DNA of 64,000 bases from an uncultured Acetatifactor sp. GTDB taxonomy: Bacteria; Bacillota; Clostridia; Lachnospirales; Lachnospiraceae. The position numbers and the translations under genes were made by a program. The notes under the pieces are model-generated. The model saw nothing but the letters and a program-made list of their open reading frames with translations, was not told the origin of the DNA and did no database searches. Location: contig CALWSL010000012.1 of NCBI GenBank assembly GCA_944384205.1, positions 1-64,000 on the forward strand. Direction: 5' to 3'. Numbering within the stretch: the stretch's first letter is position 1; each line of letters begins with the position of its first letter. Below, piece after piece: positions 8,291-16,093 of the stretch.

Positions 8291-9909
8291 TAATTGAGCG
8301 TGTCTCAGGATTGTCTTACACGGAATACATACAAGAAGAAATCGCGAAACCTTTGGGGATTCAGGTGCATTTTCTTTTGAAAGAGGAAGACAGACATCCG
8401 TTTACATCATCAGTTTCCTTATGCTATGACAAAAAGGGAAAAGCAGTAGAGGATAATTTGTCAACGTTGCTTCCGGCAGGTTCTAATACCTATATGTCGC
8501 TTTCAGATTTTATAAAGTTTGGACAGATGTTTTTAAAGAAAGATGGTGTTCTGATGAAGAAAGAAACGTTGGAACTTATGGAGACGTTAGATTTAGAAGA
8601 GCCGATTGATCAGGAAGTGTATAATGTAGGTTTTGGTTTGATTCATCAACAGTATGATATGGGAGAACAGGTGGGGAAGATACTTGGACATGGAGGAAAT
8701 ACCACATGTCATCATTCCATGTTTAACTATATTCCGGAACTTGATGTTGGTATTGTAGTAATGACAAATAGTCAGAGAGCGATTGGATTCTATGCAACGG
8801 TAGGCATGACTGTTTTAGTGGAATATCTGAAAGAAAAAGGAATTGCCGTAGGGGGAAGTAAGGTAGAGCAGGAGCACGTAAAGTGTGACAGTGCCAATAT
8901 GGTTGGAAAATATGCAACCGGTCTTGGCATGATGGAGATCAAACAAAACAATAAAAATGAATTGGTTACGAAGGTGTCAAAAATCCCGATTCGCTTGTGC
9001 TTATGTAAGGATGGATATTATCAATGCATGCCTGTAAAAGCAATACATAAAATTCCGATTTTCAAAAGTTCTATTCAGGGGATGCGTTTAAGACCAGCAG
9101 CGTATATGGGCGAAGATATCATGCTCTTTGAACAGGCCGATAAATATCATAAAACAAAGGGTGTTATCGGCTGTAAGTATGAACAGACAGATATTCCAGA
9201 TTGTTTTAGAGCGGCTTGTGGTAATTACATGATTGCGGATGAAATGTTCAAGGATATAAAGTGTAAATGCCAGCTCAAGGTGGAAGGTGAAGTTTTAATG
9301 CTGGAGATTGCAGCTTTAAATGTAAAACTCAATAGTTGCCTGAAAGTAGTTGGTGAAGACCTTGCGATTTTACAAGGTTTTGGCAGACTGGCGAGAGAAA
9401 TGGTAAAATTACAAAAGAGGGATGGAATACTAAAAGCGGCGCTTGCTCCATATATCATTCAACCCACAACGTTTGCTGAAATAAATGGAAACCGTATAGA
9501 GCGTTTGGATAAATTGTCTAAAAGCTTTAAAAAATCAAAAGTACCATATCAGATAGTAAAAGATATGCAGGACTGGCAACTGTGTCACCTTGCTATGGTT
9601 GTACCTATAGCCGATGCTTATTACATGGCTAAAAATGCACAAAAGGCATGGAAAGAATCTGAGGTGATGAAGAAAACTGCGGTGCAGATGAAGAATAATT
9701 TTCAGACGTTACACAAATCAGGAATTACTCTATCTCCAAGTAAAATGAATATATTTCGTTTATTACCAACTTGGATAATAAAAATCGGTTTAACACTGGT
9801 GTTTAAGAGTAATTTTGGTGAGGTGTTTATGTATCAGCATTCAATGAACGCACCAGACGAAATGAGAACTTTGCATGAGCAATTCTATGGATATTTGGGT
9901 GGTAAGTAA
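8275..9909 (+). pseudogene. serine hydrolase (beta-lactamase/class C PBP-like), 5' truncated
   Basis: The open frame starts without a usable ATG directly after the element junction and reads as the middle of a class C beta-lactamase-like hydrolase: LGIVIERVSGLSYTEYI, KPLG, then LGHGGNTTCHHS (the HxG-type KTG equivalent, near residue 140) and VVMTNSQ. The N-terminal third with the catalytic SxxK and YxN motifs is missing. About 330 C-terminal residues form an additional beta-rich and helical domain. Translation might start at TTG 8,311, but without the nucleophile the product could not be a working hydrolase. Truncation by the neighbouring element is the simplest cause. Confidence 0.75.
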
Positions 9910-10064
9910 TTACATTTAGCGGGTAAGTGAAAATTCAGATTTCCAGTGAGTTTGAAATTCACACTAATTTGAATATTTTACGAGTTATCAAAGATGTTTC
10001 ATCAAAAAATGAGTGATGAGACATCTTTTTTAAATTTTTTTAGGAATAATATATATAAATGTTA

Positions 10065-10103
10065 TTGAAAAAATGTCACGAAAATTATATAATAATCGTG
10101 ACA
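10065..10103 (+). promoter_or_regulatory. promoter with overlapping palindromic operator of the AbiE module
   Basis: TTGAAA (10,065-10,070), a 17-bp spacer and TATAAT (10,088-10,093) form a near-consensus promoter 30 bp before abiEi. Arms TGTCACGA (10,074-10,081) and TCGTGACA (10,096-10,103) are perfect inverted repeats that bracket the -10 element. AbiEi antitoxins are known to repress their own operons through inverted repeats, so this is the expected operator. Confidence 0.75.
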
Positions 10104-10122
10104 AAACAAGGAGAGTGGTTTT

Positions 10123-10728
10123 ATGGCAAGCGGCATTTACACAGAAATAAAGAAGAGAATAGAGTTGGCTGAACCGGGAACAGTTTTTTTGACATCGGAT
10201 TTTACAGATATTGCTACTACAACGACTGTTAGAAAATGTCTTGGAAGGCAGGTTGAAGAAAAGAACATTCGTAGAATTATGGATGGAGTATATGAAAAGC
10301 CGGTATATGGTAATCTGCTTAAAGAATATATTCCTGCAAATCCCGATGCAATAGCATATGCTATTGCCAGAAGTTTTCGTTGGACCATTGCTCCATGCGG
10401 AGATGTAGCATTAAATAAGCTGGGATTATCTACACAGGTTCCGGTTGTTTGGTCCTATATCAGTGACGGACCTTATAGAAAATTTTCGTGGGATAATATA
10501 ACATTGTCTTTTAAACACCGTGCAAATAGAGAGATTTCATTTATGTCTGAGACAACCACTTTGGTTGTTGAGGCATTAAAGACATTGGGAAAAGAGCGGA
10601 TTGATGAGAGTATTATCTTGAGCTTAAAAAACAGATTACCTGAGGCGGAAAAGAAAAAGATGTTAGAGGAAGCAACAGGTGTAAGTGAATGGATATATGC
10701 AGTGATCAGAAAGGTGTGTGCTGAATAG
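10123..10728 (+). CDS. AbiEi-like type IV antitoxin (DUF6088)
   Basis: This 201-residue protein has an N-terminal winged-helix region (VFLTSDFTDIATTTTVRKCL, then NIRRIMDGVYEKP) and a C-terminal domain with PCGDVALNKLGLS and FKHRANREISFM, the DUF6088/AbiEi pattern. Antitoxins of this family bind their own promoter and counter the nucleotidyltransferase toxin without direct protein contact. A strong AAGGAGAG precedes the ATG. The stop codon overlaps the toxin start by one base (TAGTG), so the two are coupled. Confidence 0.85.
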   Translation: MASGIYTEIKKRIELAEPGTVFLTSDFTDIATTTTVRKCLGRQVEEKNIRRIMDGVYEKPVYGNLLKEYIPANPDAIAYAIARSFRWTIAPCGDVALNKLGLSTQVPVVWSYISDGPYRKFSWDNITLSFKHRANREISFMSETTTLVVEALKTLGKERIDESIILSLKNRLPEAEKKKMLEEATGVSEWIYAVIRKVCAE

Positions 10729-11726
10729 TGAAAGAAGTTGCTAAATTACAGATAAAAGATAGAACAGAATTGTTTCAGGCTACTGCAATTTCCATGGGAA
10801 TGCAGCCAAATGTAATTGAGAAAGACTTTTGGGTATGTTTTATGCTGGACCATCTGTTTCATGATTGTAAGTACAAGGATGCATTTGTTTTCAAAGGTGG
10901 TACAAGCTTATCTAAATCGTACCATGTTATCGAAAGGTTTTCCGAGGATATAGATTTGATTTTGGATTGGCGAAAAATAATAAATGACGAGGTGAATCCT
11001 TGGGAAGAAAGGTCAAAAACCAAGCAGGATATATTTAATAAGCAGATTAACGCTGAAGCGGCAAAATTCTATAAAGAGGAATTGGTTCCTCAGTTAAATT
11101 TAGAAATGAAAGAAAAACTGGGAGACGGAGAATGGATTTCAGTTGATACAGAAGATGAGATGGTGGTTAATTTTTATTATCCGCAGATATTTGAAGCAGA
11201 GTATCTACGTTCCTGCGTAAGATTGGAGATTGGACCATTGGCTGAATGGATGCCGTCTCACGAGACAACAGTAACTCCGTTTGCAGCCGAAAAATATCCG
11301 GATATATTTTCTCAAAAAGAAACCTCGGTTTTAACCATTGATGTTGAGAGAACTTTTTGGGAAAAACTCACCATATTACATAAAATTGCAAATTTCCCGG
11401 AGGGAAAGCCGTTGTCTGCCAGATATGCAAGACATCTATATGATGTATATAATATGGGTAATTCATGGGTAAAGGAAAGAGCATTTAAACGAAAAGAGTT
11501 GTTAGAAAAAGATGTGGCATTTAAGCAGAAATTCTATTATGCCAAAGGTGCACATTATGAAACTGCAACTTTAGAAACCATTATGCTTGTACCAGGAGAG
11601 CGGATACATAAAGAATTAGAAGATGATTATCAGGCTATGCGGAATATGATATATGGAAATATACCGGAATTTAAAGATATCCTTGTGTTTCTTGAAAAGC
11701 TGCAGGAAGAAATACATGGGTTGTAG
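10728..11726 (+). CDS. AbiEii/AbiGii-type nucleotidyltransferase toxin
   Basis: This 332-residue protein starts at GTG (10,728) overlapping the antitoxin stop. It shows the DNA polymerase beta-like nucleotidyltransferase signature of AbiEii: FKGGTSLSK at residues 55-63 and SEDIDL at 72-77, giving the acidic metal-binding pair, followed by a helical C-terminal half. AbiEii toxins transfer nucleotides (GTP-dependent; related MenT enzymes modify tRNA) and stop growth, giving phage abortive infection. The reading frame is intact with all key residues, so the module is probably active. Confidence 0.9.
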   Translation: MKEVAKLQIKDRTELFQATAISMGMQPNVIEKDFWVCFMLDHLFHDCKYKDAFVFKGGTSLSKSYHVIERFSEDIDLILDWRKIINDEVNPWEERSKTKQDIFNKQINAEAAKFYKEELVPQLNLEMKEKLGDGEWISVDTEDEMVVNFYYPQIFEAEYLRSCVRLEIGPLAEWMPSHETTVTPFAAEKYPDIFSQKETSVLTIDVERTFWEKLTILHKIANFPEGKPLSARYARHLYDVYNMGNSWVKERAFKRKELLEKDVAFKQKFYYAKGAHYETATLETIMLVPGERIHKELEDDYQAMRNMIYGNIPEFKDILVFLEKLQEEIHGL

Positions 11727-11771
11727 TAACTTGATAGCTTGAGGAACATGATGCAACAGGAGGAGAAAGCT

Positions 11772-12146
11772 GTGTTTATATTTAAAAAATGTTCTTATGA
11801 AGAGTTGCAGGCAATACAACACAGAGAAGATTTGTTACTAAGCGGTTGGACACTGCTTGAAAAGGAATATATGGATGTAACTGAAAAAGTATATGATGAA
11901 GATGGAACAATGGTGGCTCTGCTCAATTATTACTTTTTAAATGAGAACAAAGATAGAATGATGATTGCATTGTTCGAGGTGTTTAAACCATATCGAGACA
12001 GAGGACTGGGGAAAAGAATTATTGCTCAGTTTTTACAAGACTATTATGGAGAAGTAAATTTAGAACCATCTGGAGAACAAAGTGAATCTTTTTGGAAACA
12101 GTGCGGATTTGAGAGTGGATGTTACTTAGACAGGAGATGCAAATGA
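11772..12146 (+). CDS. GNAT-family N-acetyltransferase
   Basis: This is a protein of about 124 residues with an acetyl-CoA loop RDRGLGKRII near residue 77 and a C-terminal SFWKQCGF, typical of GNAT. The GTG at 11,772 is preferred because AGGAGGAG ends 6 nt before it; TTG and ATG codons upstream in the frame lack a site. The last four bases overlap the start of the next gene (ATGA). The acyl acceptor is unknown. Coupling with the arginase-like gene suggests the two act on the same small molecule or peptide. Confidence 0.75.
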   Translation: MFIFKKCSYEELQAIQHREDLLLSGWTLLEKEYMDVTEKVYDEDGTMVALLNYYFLNENKDRMMIALFEVFKPYRDRGLGKRIIAQFLQDYYGEVNLEPSGEQSESFWKQCGFESGCYLDRRCK

Positions 12147-12949
12147 AACTTCTTGATTTGGATATGGACTATTTTATGGAGAATATAGCTATCGGGATTA
12201 CGGAAAGCAGAGAAGAACGTTTGTCAGAAGATGAGTATGGATATTGTGTTTGGAGTGAGCAGCGAATAAGGAGTTTTCTGGAAGATAACCTTGGACTTTC
12301 AAAAGATAGAAAAATCAAGGGAAGAATTGTGACCGGACACAACGAAGCACTATTCTTTTGGCAGGAGTTGATAACAAAAGAAAGTTTGGAAACGCCATTT
12401 GAAGTTGTGCATATAGATTCACATGCGGATTTAGGTTTGGGTTATCTTTCATGGACATATATTTTAGATGATTTGCTTCAATATCCGGTTGAAGAACGGC
12501 GTATGCATACAAAATATTTGGATAGCTTTGGGCAGTTGAATGATGTTGGAATAGGAGATTACCTGTTGTATGCCATTGCCTTTCGCTGGATAAATAGTTT
12601 GACCTATTGTGCTAATCCCAATGGCGACAAAAATGATTATGTGTGGGAGACACTGAAAGATTTTGAAGAGAAGTTCATTTGGGACAAACCGGTTGAGAAT
12701 ACTATACAGCTTGTGTGTAATCCAGATATGGAATTTCCTTCGTATAATGCAGATGAACAAGAAAAGCAAGCATATTTGAAGAATGCTGTAAAAGAGCCAG
12801 AGGTTCCTCTATTAATTATTCCGTCTATTCAAGATGTAAAGTATGATGGGGATTTTGACTTTGTTGTAATGGCGCAATCTCCCAATTATACACCCGCAAG
12901 TGCTGATTTTATAATGGATATAGTTAGGGAGTATATTGTGGAAATCTAA
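12143..12949 (+). CDS. UPF0489 / peptide-arginase-like protein
   Basis: This 268-residue protein starts DLDMDYF and contains GHNEALFFW and HIDSHADLG. The DSHAD string is the DxHxD metal-binding motif of ureohydrolases, and DFDFVV near the C-terminus is a second acidic pair. This is the UPF0489 family, which includes the manganese-dependent peptide arginase OspR that turns arginine into ornithine in ribosomal peptides. Such a reaction is possible here but no precursor peptide gene is visible nearby. GGAG lies 6 nt before the ATG, which overlaps the GNAT stop. Confidence 0.75.
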   Translation: MKLLDLDMDYFMENIAIGITESREERLSEDEYGYCVWSEQRIRSFLEDNLGLSKDRKIKGRIVTGHNEALFFWQELITKESLETPFEVVHIDSHADLGLGYLSWTYILDDLLQYPVEERRMHTKYLDSFGQLNDVGIGDYLLYAIAFRWINSLTYCANPNGDKNDYVWETLKDFEEKFIWDKPVENTIQLVCNPDMEFPSYNADEQEKQAYLKNAVKEPEVPLLIIPSIQDVKYDGDFDFVVMAQSPNYTPASADFIMDIVREYIVEI

Positions 12950-12972
12950 AATTGTTACATTGGAGATTAAGG

Positions 12973-13446
12973 ATGAAAAAGATAGAAAGAATTGCAAGAC
13001 AATTTCGAAATGCATTAGTTGCGGCATGGGAAGATGATATGTTTAGAAATTTATATCCGTTTAATAACTTCCCAAATGACTGTTGTGGGCATACCTGTGA
13101 TTTGTTAAGTCAATATTTGCTGGAACATGGAATAGAAACGAGGCAGGTAAATGGAACATGCAGGAAAGATAGTCAGTGGCATCATGTGTGGTTGGAAACA
13201 GAGGATGGAATTGTAATAGATATTACCGGAGATCAGTTTATTGGAAGATTGGTAACAGCAAAAGAGGTTGAGGCAGTTCATGTGGGGCAAGAAGGTACAG
13301 TACATAAAATATTTTGCGTGAATAGAGTTCCTGAGTTAACTACTATCTTTACAGATCCAGATAAATATACGGATTTTGGAGGTCGTCCAAGTGCATATCA
13401 GCAGAGGCTAATTGATGTATATGAAATTCTGTATTCATATTTGTAA
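12973..13446 (+). CDS. papain/transglutaminase-fold cysteine protein
   Basis: This 157-residue cytoplasmic protein contains NDCCGHTCDLL (residues 36-46), WHHVWLE (69-75) and IDITGDQF (82-89). The order Cys, His, Asp fits a transglutaminase-like or NlpC-like catalytic triad. There is no signal peptide. The ATG at 12,973 has GGAG at 7 nt; the earlier in-frame ATG at 12,952 does not. It lies 23 bp after the arginase-like gene, forming a three-gene cassette. Family and substrate are not recognised. Confidence 0.65.
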   Translation: MKKIERIARQFRNALVAAWEDDMFRNLYPFNNFPNDCCGHTCDLLSQYLLEHGIETRQVNGTCRKDSQWHHVWLETEDGIVIDITGDQFIGRLVTAKEVEAVHVGQEGTVHKIFCVNRVPELTTIFTDPDKYTDFGGRPSAYQQRLIDVYEILYSYL

Positions 13447-13578
13447 AGAGTAGAATATTTTTATTAAAACTGTCAGAGGTAAATAAAGAAAAGCTCCTGA
13501 AAAATACTGGTAGGAAATTCGGCTTGATGGAGTTCCGGTAAATTAGAAAATAATGTAGCAGGAAGGATAAAGGATATT

Positions 13579-13968
13579 ATGGTCAAGAAATATTTTTATG
13601 AAACATTTAACCTGTTATATGAGGGTGTGGCAGATAGTTTGAATATTTATCAAAAAGAAGAATTGTACCGCTTGATATTTGCGACATCATATGAAGCTGT
13701 TGATTTTGGATACATGTATAATGATATGGTAAGAAAGATAACTTCAGGTAATTTACCAGTTCATAGAAAAGTAGCCAAGAGAATATATACAATAGAGGGA
13801 TTTGAAGAATTAAGAAAATCTATAGAGGATAATTTATATGAGAAGATAAAGGATAAAAAGGATCTATTTGAAACTCTTAAAAAAACTATAGAAAAAAAGG
13901 ATTTTGTTCCGGTAGCGTATAAAAATAGGATTATGAGAGCTTCATATGACGATTCATATGAGGCATGA
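13579..13968 (+). CDS. hypothetical helical protein upstream of TPR gene
   Basis: This 129-residue protein is lysine- and tyrosine-rich and predicted helical (LRKSIEDNLYEKIKDKKDLFETL). No known motif is visible. The ribosome site AGGAAGGAT precedes the ATG. Its 3' end overlaps the next frame by 23 bases. The next frame continues with helical repeats, so the two may be subunits of one system or pieces of one decayed gene. Function unknown. Confidence 0.55.
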   Translation: MVKKYFYETFNLLYEGVADSLNIYQKEELYRLIFATSYEAVDFGYMYNDMVRKITSGNLPVHRKVAKRIYTIEGFEELRKSIEDNLYEKIKDKKDLFETLKKTIEKKDFVPVAYKNRIMRASYDDSYEA

Positions 13969-14842
13969 AAGAGATGTAAACTTCTTGATGAATCTGTTTC
14001 ATGTGTGCTTTGCTTGTAGTCATTACAGACTTTGTGCCAAACTGATTGATTTGGTAATAAGTATTCAGTCCAAGGGTCAAGAGTTTGATTATAATGATCT
14101 TGCATACAGCTATCGTAATAAAGTAGATTTGCTTTTGCAGTTTGATATGGCAGGACAAGCAGAAAATTTAATGCAAGAAATAGAAACCCTGTTTGATGAG
14201 AATGATGCATCTCCGGCAGAACGGGATATACTTAAATATCAGTATGCTATTCTGTATCAAGTGAAAGGCGAGTATAAAAAATCAAGAGAATATTTTCAGC
14301 AATGCATTGATGAATCCGAGTCATCAGATTTTGAGTATTCTGATCGTGATAAATCAACTGCGTATGCGAATATGGGAAGGATGCTTATTGATAGCACGCT
14401 TTTGGCGAGTATTAAAATGCCATTAGACTTGTTTGTTGGAAAATCAAATGCGCAGACTTATATATATGTTTTTAGAGTTGGAGAAGCACATCAAAATGAT
14501 GATATTGTAAAATTTATTGATTTTTCTAATGATGGCTATACTCGTACTAACCGAAGAAAATCAAGTTGTAACTTGAGAGATACGGACCATGCAAAGGAAC
14601 GCTATCAGGAAGTTGTTGATTTGGTTCGTTTTGGTAAATCCAAATTGAAAATATTTACTGAGAAGGAATATTACGAGGGAACAATTGACGTGGAAAGCGG
14701 TGCAGATTGGAATCAGACTGCCCCGATAGACACTAAACCGACTCTTGATGATTTTAAAAAGACAGTTAGTGATTATTTGGCGTGGGAAGTATCAAATTTG
14801 CTTAAAACGCAGAGCACGGAGGATGAACGCCTGGGAAAATAA
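13946..14842 (+). CDS. chimeric ORF: TPR-like N-terminus fused to tail of an N6-adenine DNA methylase
   Basis: The 298-residue frame is a join of two unrelated pieces. Residues 1 to about 148 form TPR-like helices (KGEYKKSREYFQQCIDESE, then STAYANMGRML). From about residue 150 (TLLASIKMPLDLF) the sequence is the C-terminal segment of a BcgI/type I-like SAM-dependent DNA methylase (TYIYVFRVGEAH, FIDFSNDGYTRT, TVSDYLAWEV). The SAM motif and NPPY catalytic box are absent. The junction near base 14,390 implies an in-frame deletion between a TPR gene and a methylase gene. The product could not methylate DNA. Confidence 0.7.
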   Translation: MTIHMRHERDVNFLMNLFHVCFACSHYRLCAKLIDLVISIQSKGQEFDYNDLAYSYRNKVDLLLQFDMAGQAENLMQEIETLFDENDASPAERDILKYQYAILYQVKGEYKKSREYFQQCIDESESSDFEYSDRDKSTAYANMGRMLIDSTLLASIKMPLDLFVGKSNAQTYIYVFRVGEAHQNDDIVKFIDFSNDGYTRTNRRKSSCNLRDTDHAKERYQEVVDLVRFGKSKLKIFTEKEYYEGTIDVESGADWNQTAPIDTKPTLDDFKKTVSDYLAWEVSNLLKTQSTEDERLGK

Positions 14843-15945
14843 ATGCCTCACTCGACAAAAAACTGAATGAAGTTGAGTGGGGCGAATACAGACTGGGTGA
14901 TTTGTTTGATATTGAAAACACATTAAGCTTTAATGCTGATAAACTTGTTGAAGGGAATACATATGATTATGTAACAAGAACTTCTGCAAATCAGGGGATA
15001 TTAAGAACAACAGGATTTGTTAATAGGGAGAATATTAATCAGGCGGGCGTATGGAGTTTGGGTCTTTTACAAATGGACTTTTTTTATCGGAAAAATGAAT
15101 GGTATGCGGGTCAATTTGTAAGAAAAATAGTTCCAAAAATAAATTTATCACCACGAACAATTCCTTTTTTTACAACTGTTCTAAACATGCAGAAATCTAT
15201 TTTGTTATCTGTATTGGTGCGTCATGTTGATGAAACTTTCAAAGAATTAAAAATTAAACTGCCAATAACGGAAGCTAAAGAAATTAATTATGATTTTATG
15301 GAAAGCTTTATAGCGGAGCTGGAAGCGGAGCGTGCGGCAGAGCTGTCCGCTTATCTACAGATAAGTGGATTAGAGGATTATAGTCTTACTGATGCAGAGC
15401 AAGAAGCCATTAATAATTATGGTAATCTTGAATGGGAGAGATTTAACTTAGAAAGGCTATTCGGGAAATCGACGAGAGGAAAACGTCTTAAAAGTGCGGA
15501 TAGGATTTTAGGTGATTTACCATTCGTTACAGCAGGTGAAGCAGATGAGGGTATATCTGATTTTATTGGCAATAATGTTCGGGTTTTCTCAAAGAATACA
15601 ACCACAATAGATATGTTTGGTTCCGCAAAATATAGAAATTACAACTATGGTGGTGACGACCATGTTGCTGTTGTGCATACAGAAAAACTGCCAATGAATG
15701 CAGCTATCTTTGTAACATCTGCTATTCACAAAGCTTCACATAACGGACAGTTTGATTATGGCAAGAATTTTTATGCAAAGGATGCCGATGAGCTTTGTAT
15801 ATCTTTGCCTGTAAAGAGTGGAAAACCAGATTATGACGCAATGGCATCGATTATATCTGCCGTTCATAAATTAGTTATTAAGGATGTAGTTTTGTATGCA
15901 GACAAGAAAATTGAGTCCACAAAGTCTGTAGTAAATAAAAGATAA
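14827..15945 (+). CDS. restriction-modification specificity subunit (HsdS-like), start uncertain
   Basis: The frame encodes two target-recognition halves. The first opens NEVEWGEYRLGDLFDIE and ends in the coiled segment FIAELEAERAAELSAYL; the second opens NLEWERFNLERLFGKS. This is typical of type I or BcgI-like S subunits, which set DNA target specificity. The frame is open from 14,827, but the first recognised start is TTG at 14,902, inside the conserved N-terminus. The true start is non-canonical or was lost by a one-base shift (ATG 14,823 lies in another frame). No intact methylase or nuclease partner is present, so it is probably orphaned. Confidence 0.65.
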   Translation, partial: TPGKINASLDKKLNEVEWGEYRLGDLFDIENTLSFNADKLVEGNTYDYVTRTSANQGILRTTGFVNRENINQAGVWSLGLLQMDFFYRKNEWYAGQFVRKIVPKINLSPRTIPFFTTVLNMQKSILLSVLVRHVDETFKELKIKLPITEAKEINYDFMESFIAELEAERAAELSAYLQISGLEDYSLTDAEQEAINNYGNLEWERFNLERLFGKSTRGKRLKSADRILGDLPFVTAGEADEGISDFIGNNVRVFSKNTTTIDMFGSAKYRNYNYGGDDHVAVVHTEKLPMNAAIFVTSAIHKASHNGQFDYGKNFYAKDADELCISLPVKSGKPDYDAMASIISAVHKLVIKDVVLYADKKIESTKSVVNKR

Positions 15946-16003
15946 TAGGCGCTTTTTCTTTTATGATAATAATGTCCTTAGTTTTTTGGAATATTGCAAT
16001 CTA

Positions 16004-16032
16004 TTTACTCCTCACAAAAAATAGATTATAAT
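16004..16032 (+). promoter_or_regulatory. candidate housekeeping promoter for the DUF262 gene
   Basis: TTTACT (16,004-16,009), a 17-bp spacer and TATAAT (16,027-16,032) lie about 60 bp before the DUF262 start. The -10 box is perfect and the -35 box matches 4 of 6. Confidence 0.5.
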
Positions 16033-16093
16033 ATTTTTAAGACTGGGTAAGATGATATTAATAGATACATAAGAGCCAAAGTGAGGAACGCAT

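Noticed and set aside
13579-14390. 13,579 gene and the TPR part of the next frame as one frameshifted gene
   Set aside because: Both frames have their own plausible starts and no known full-length homologue was available to join them.
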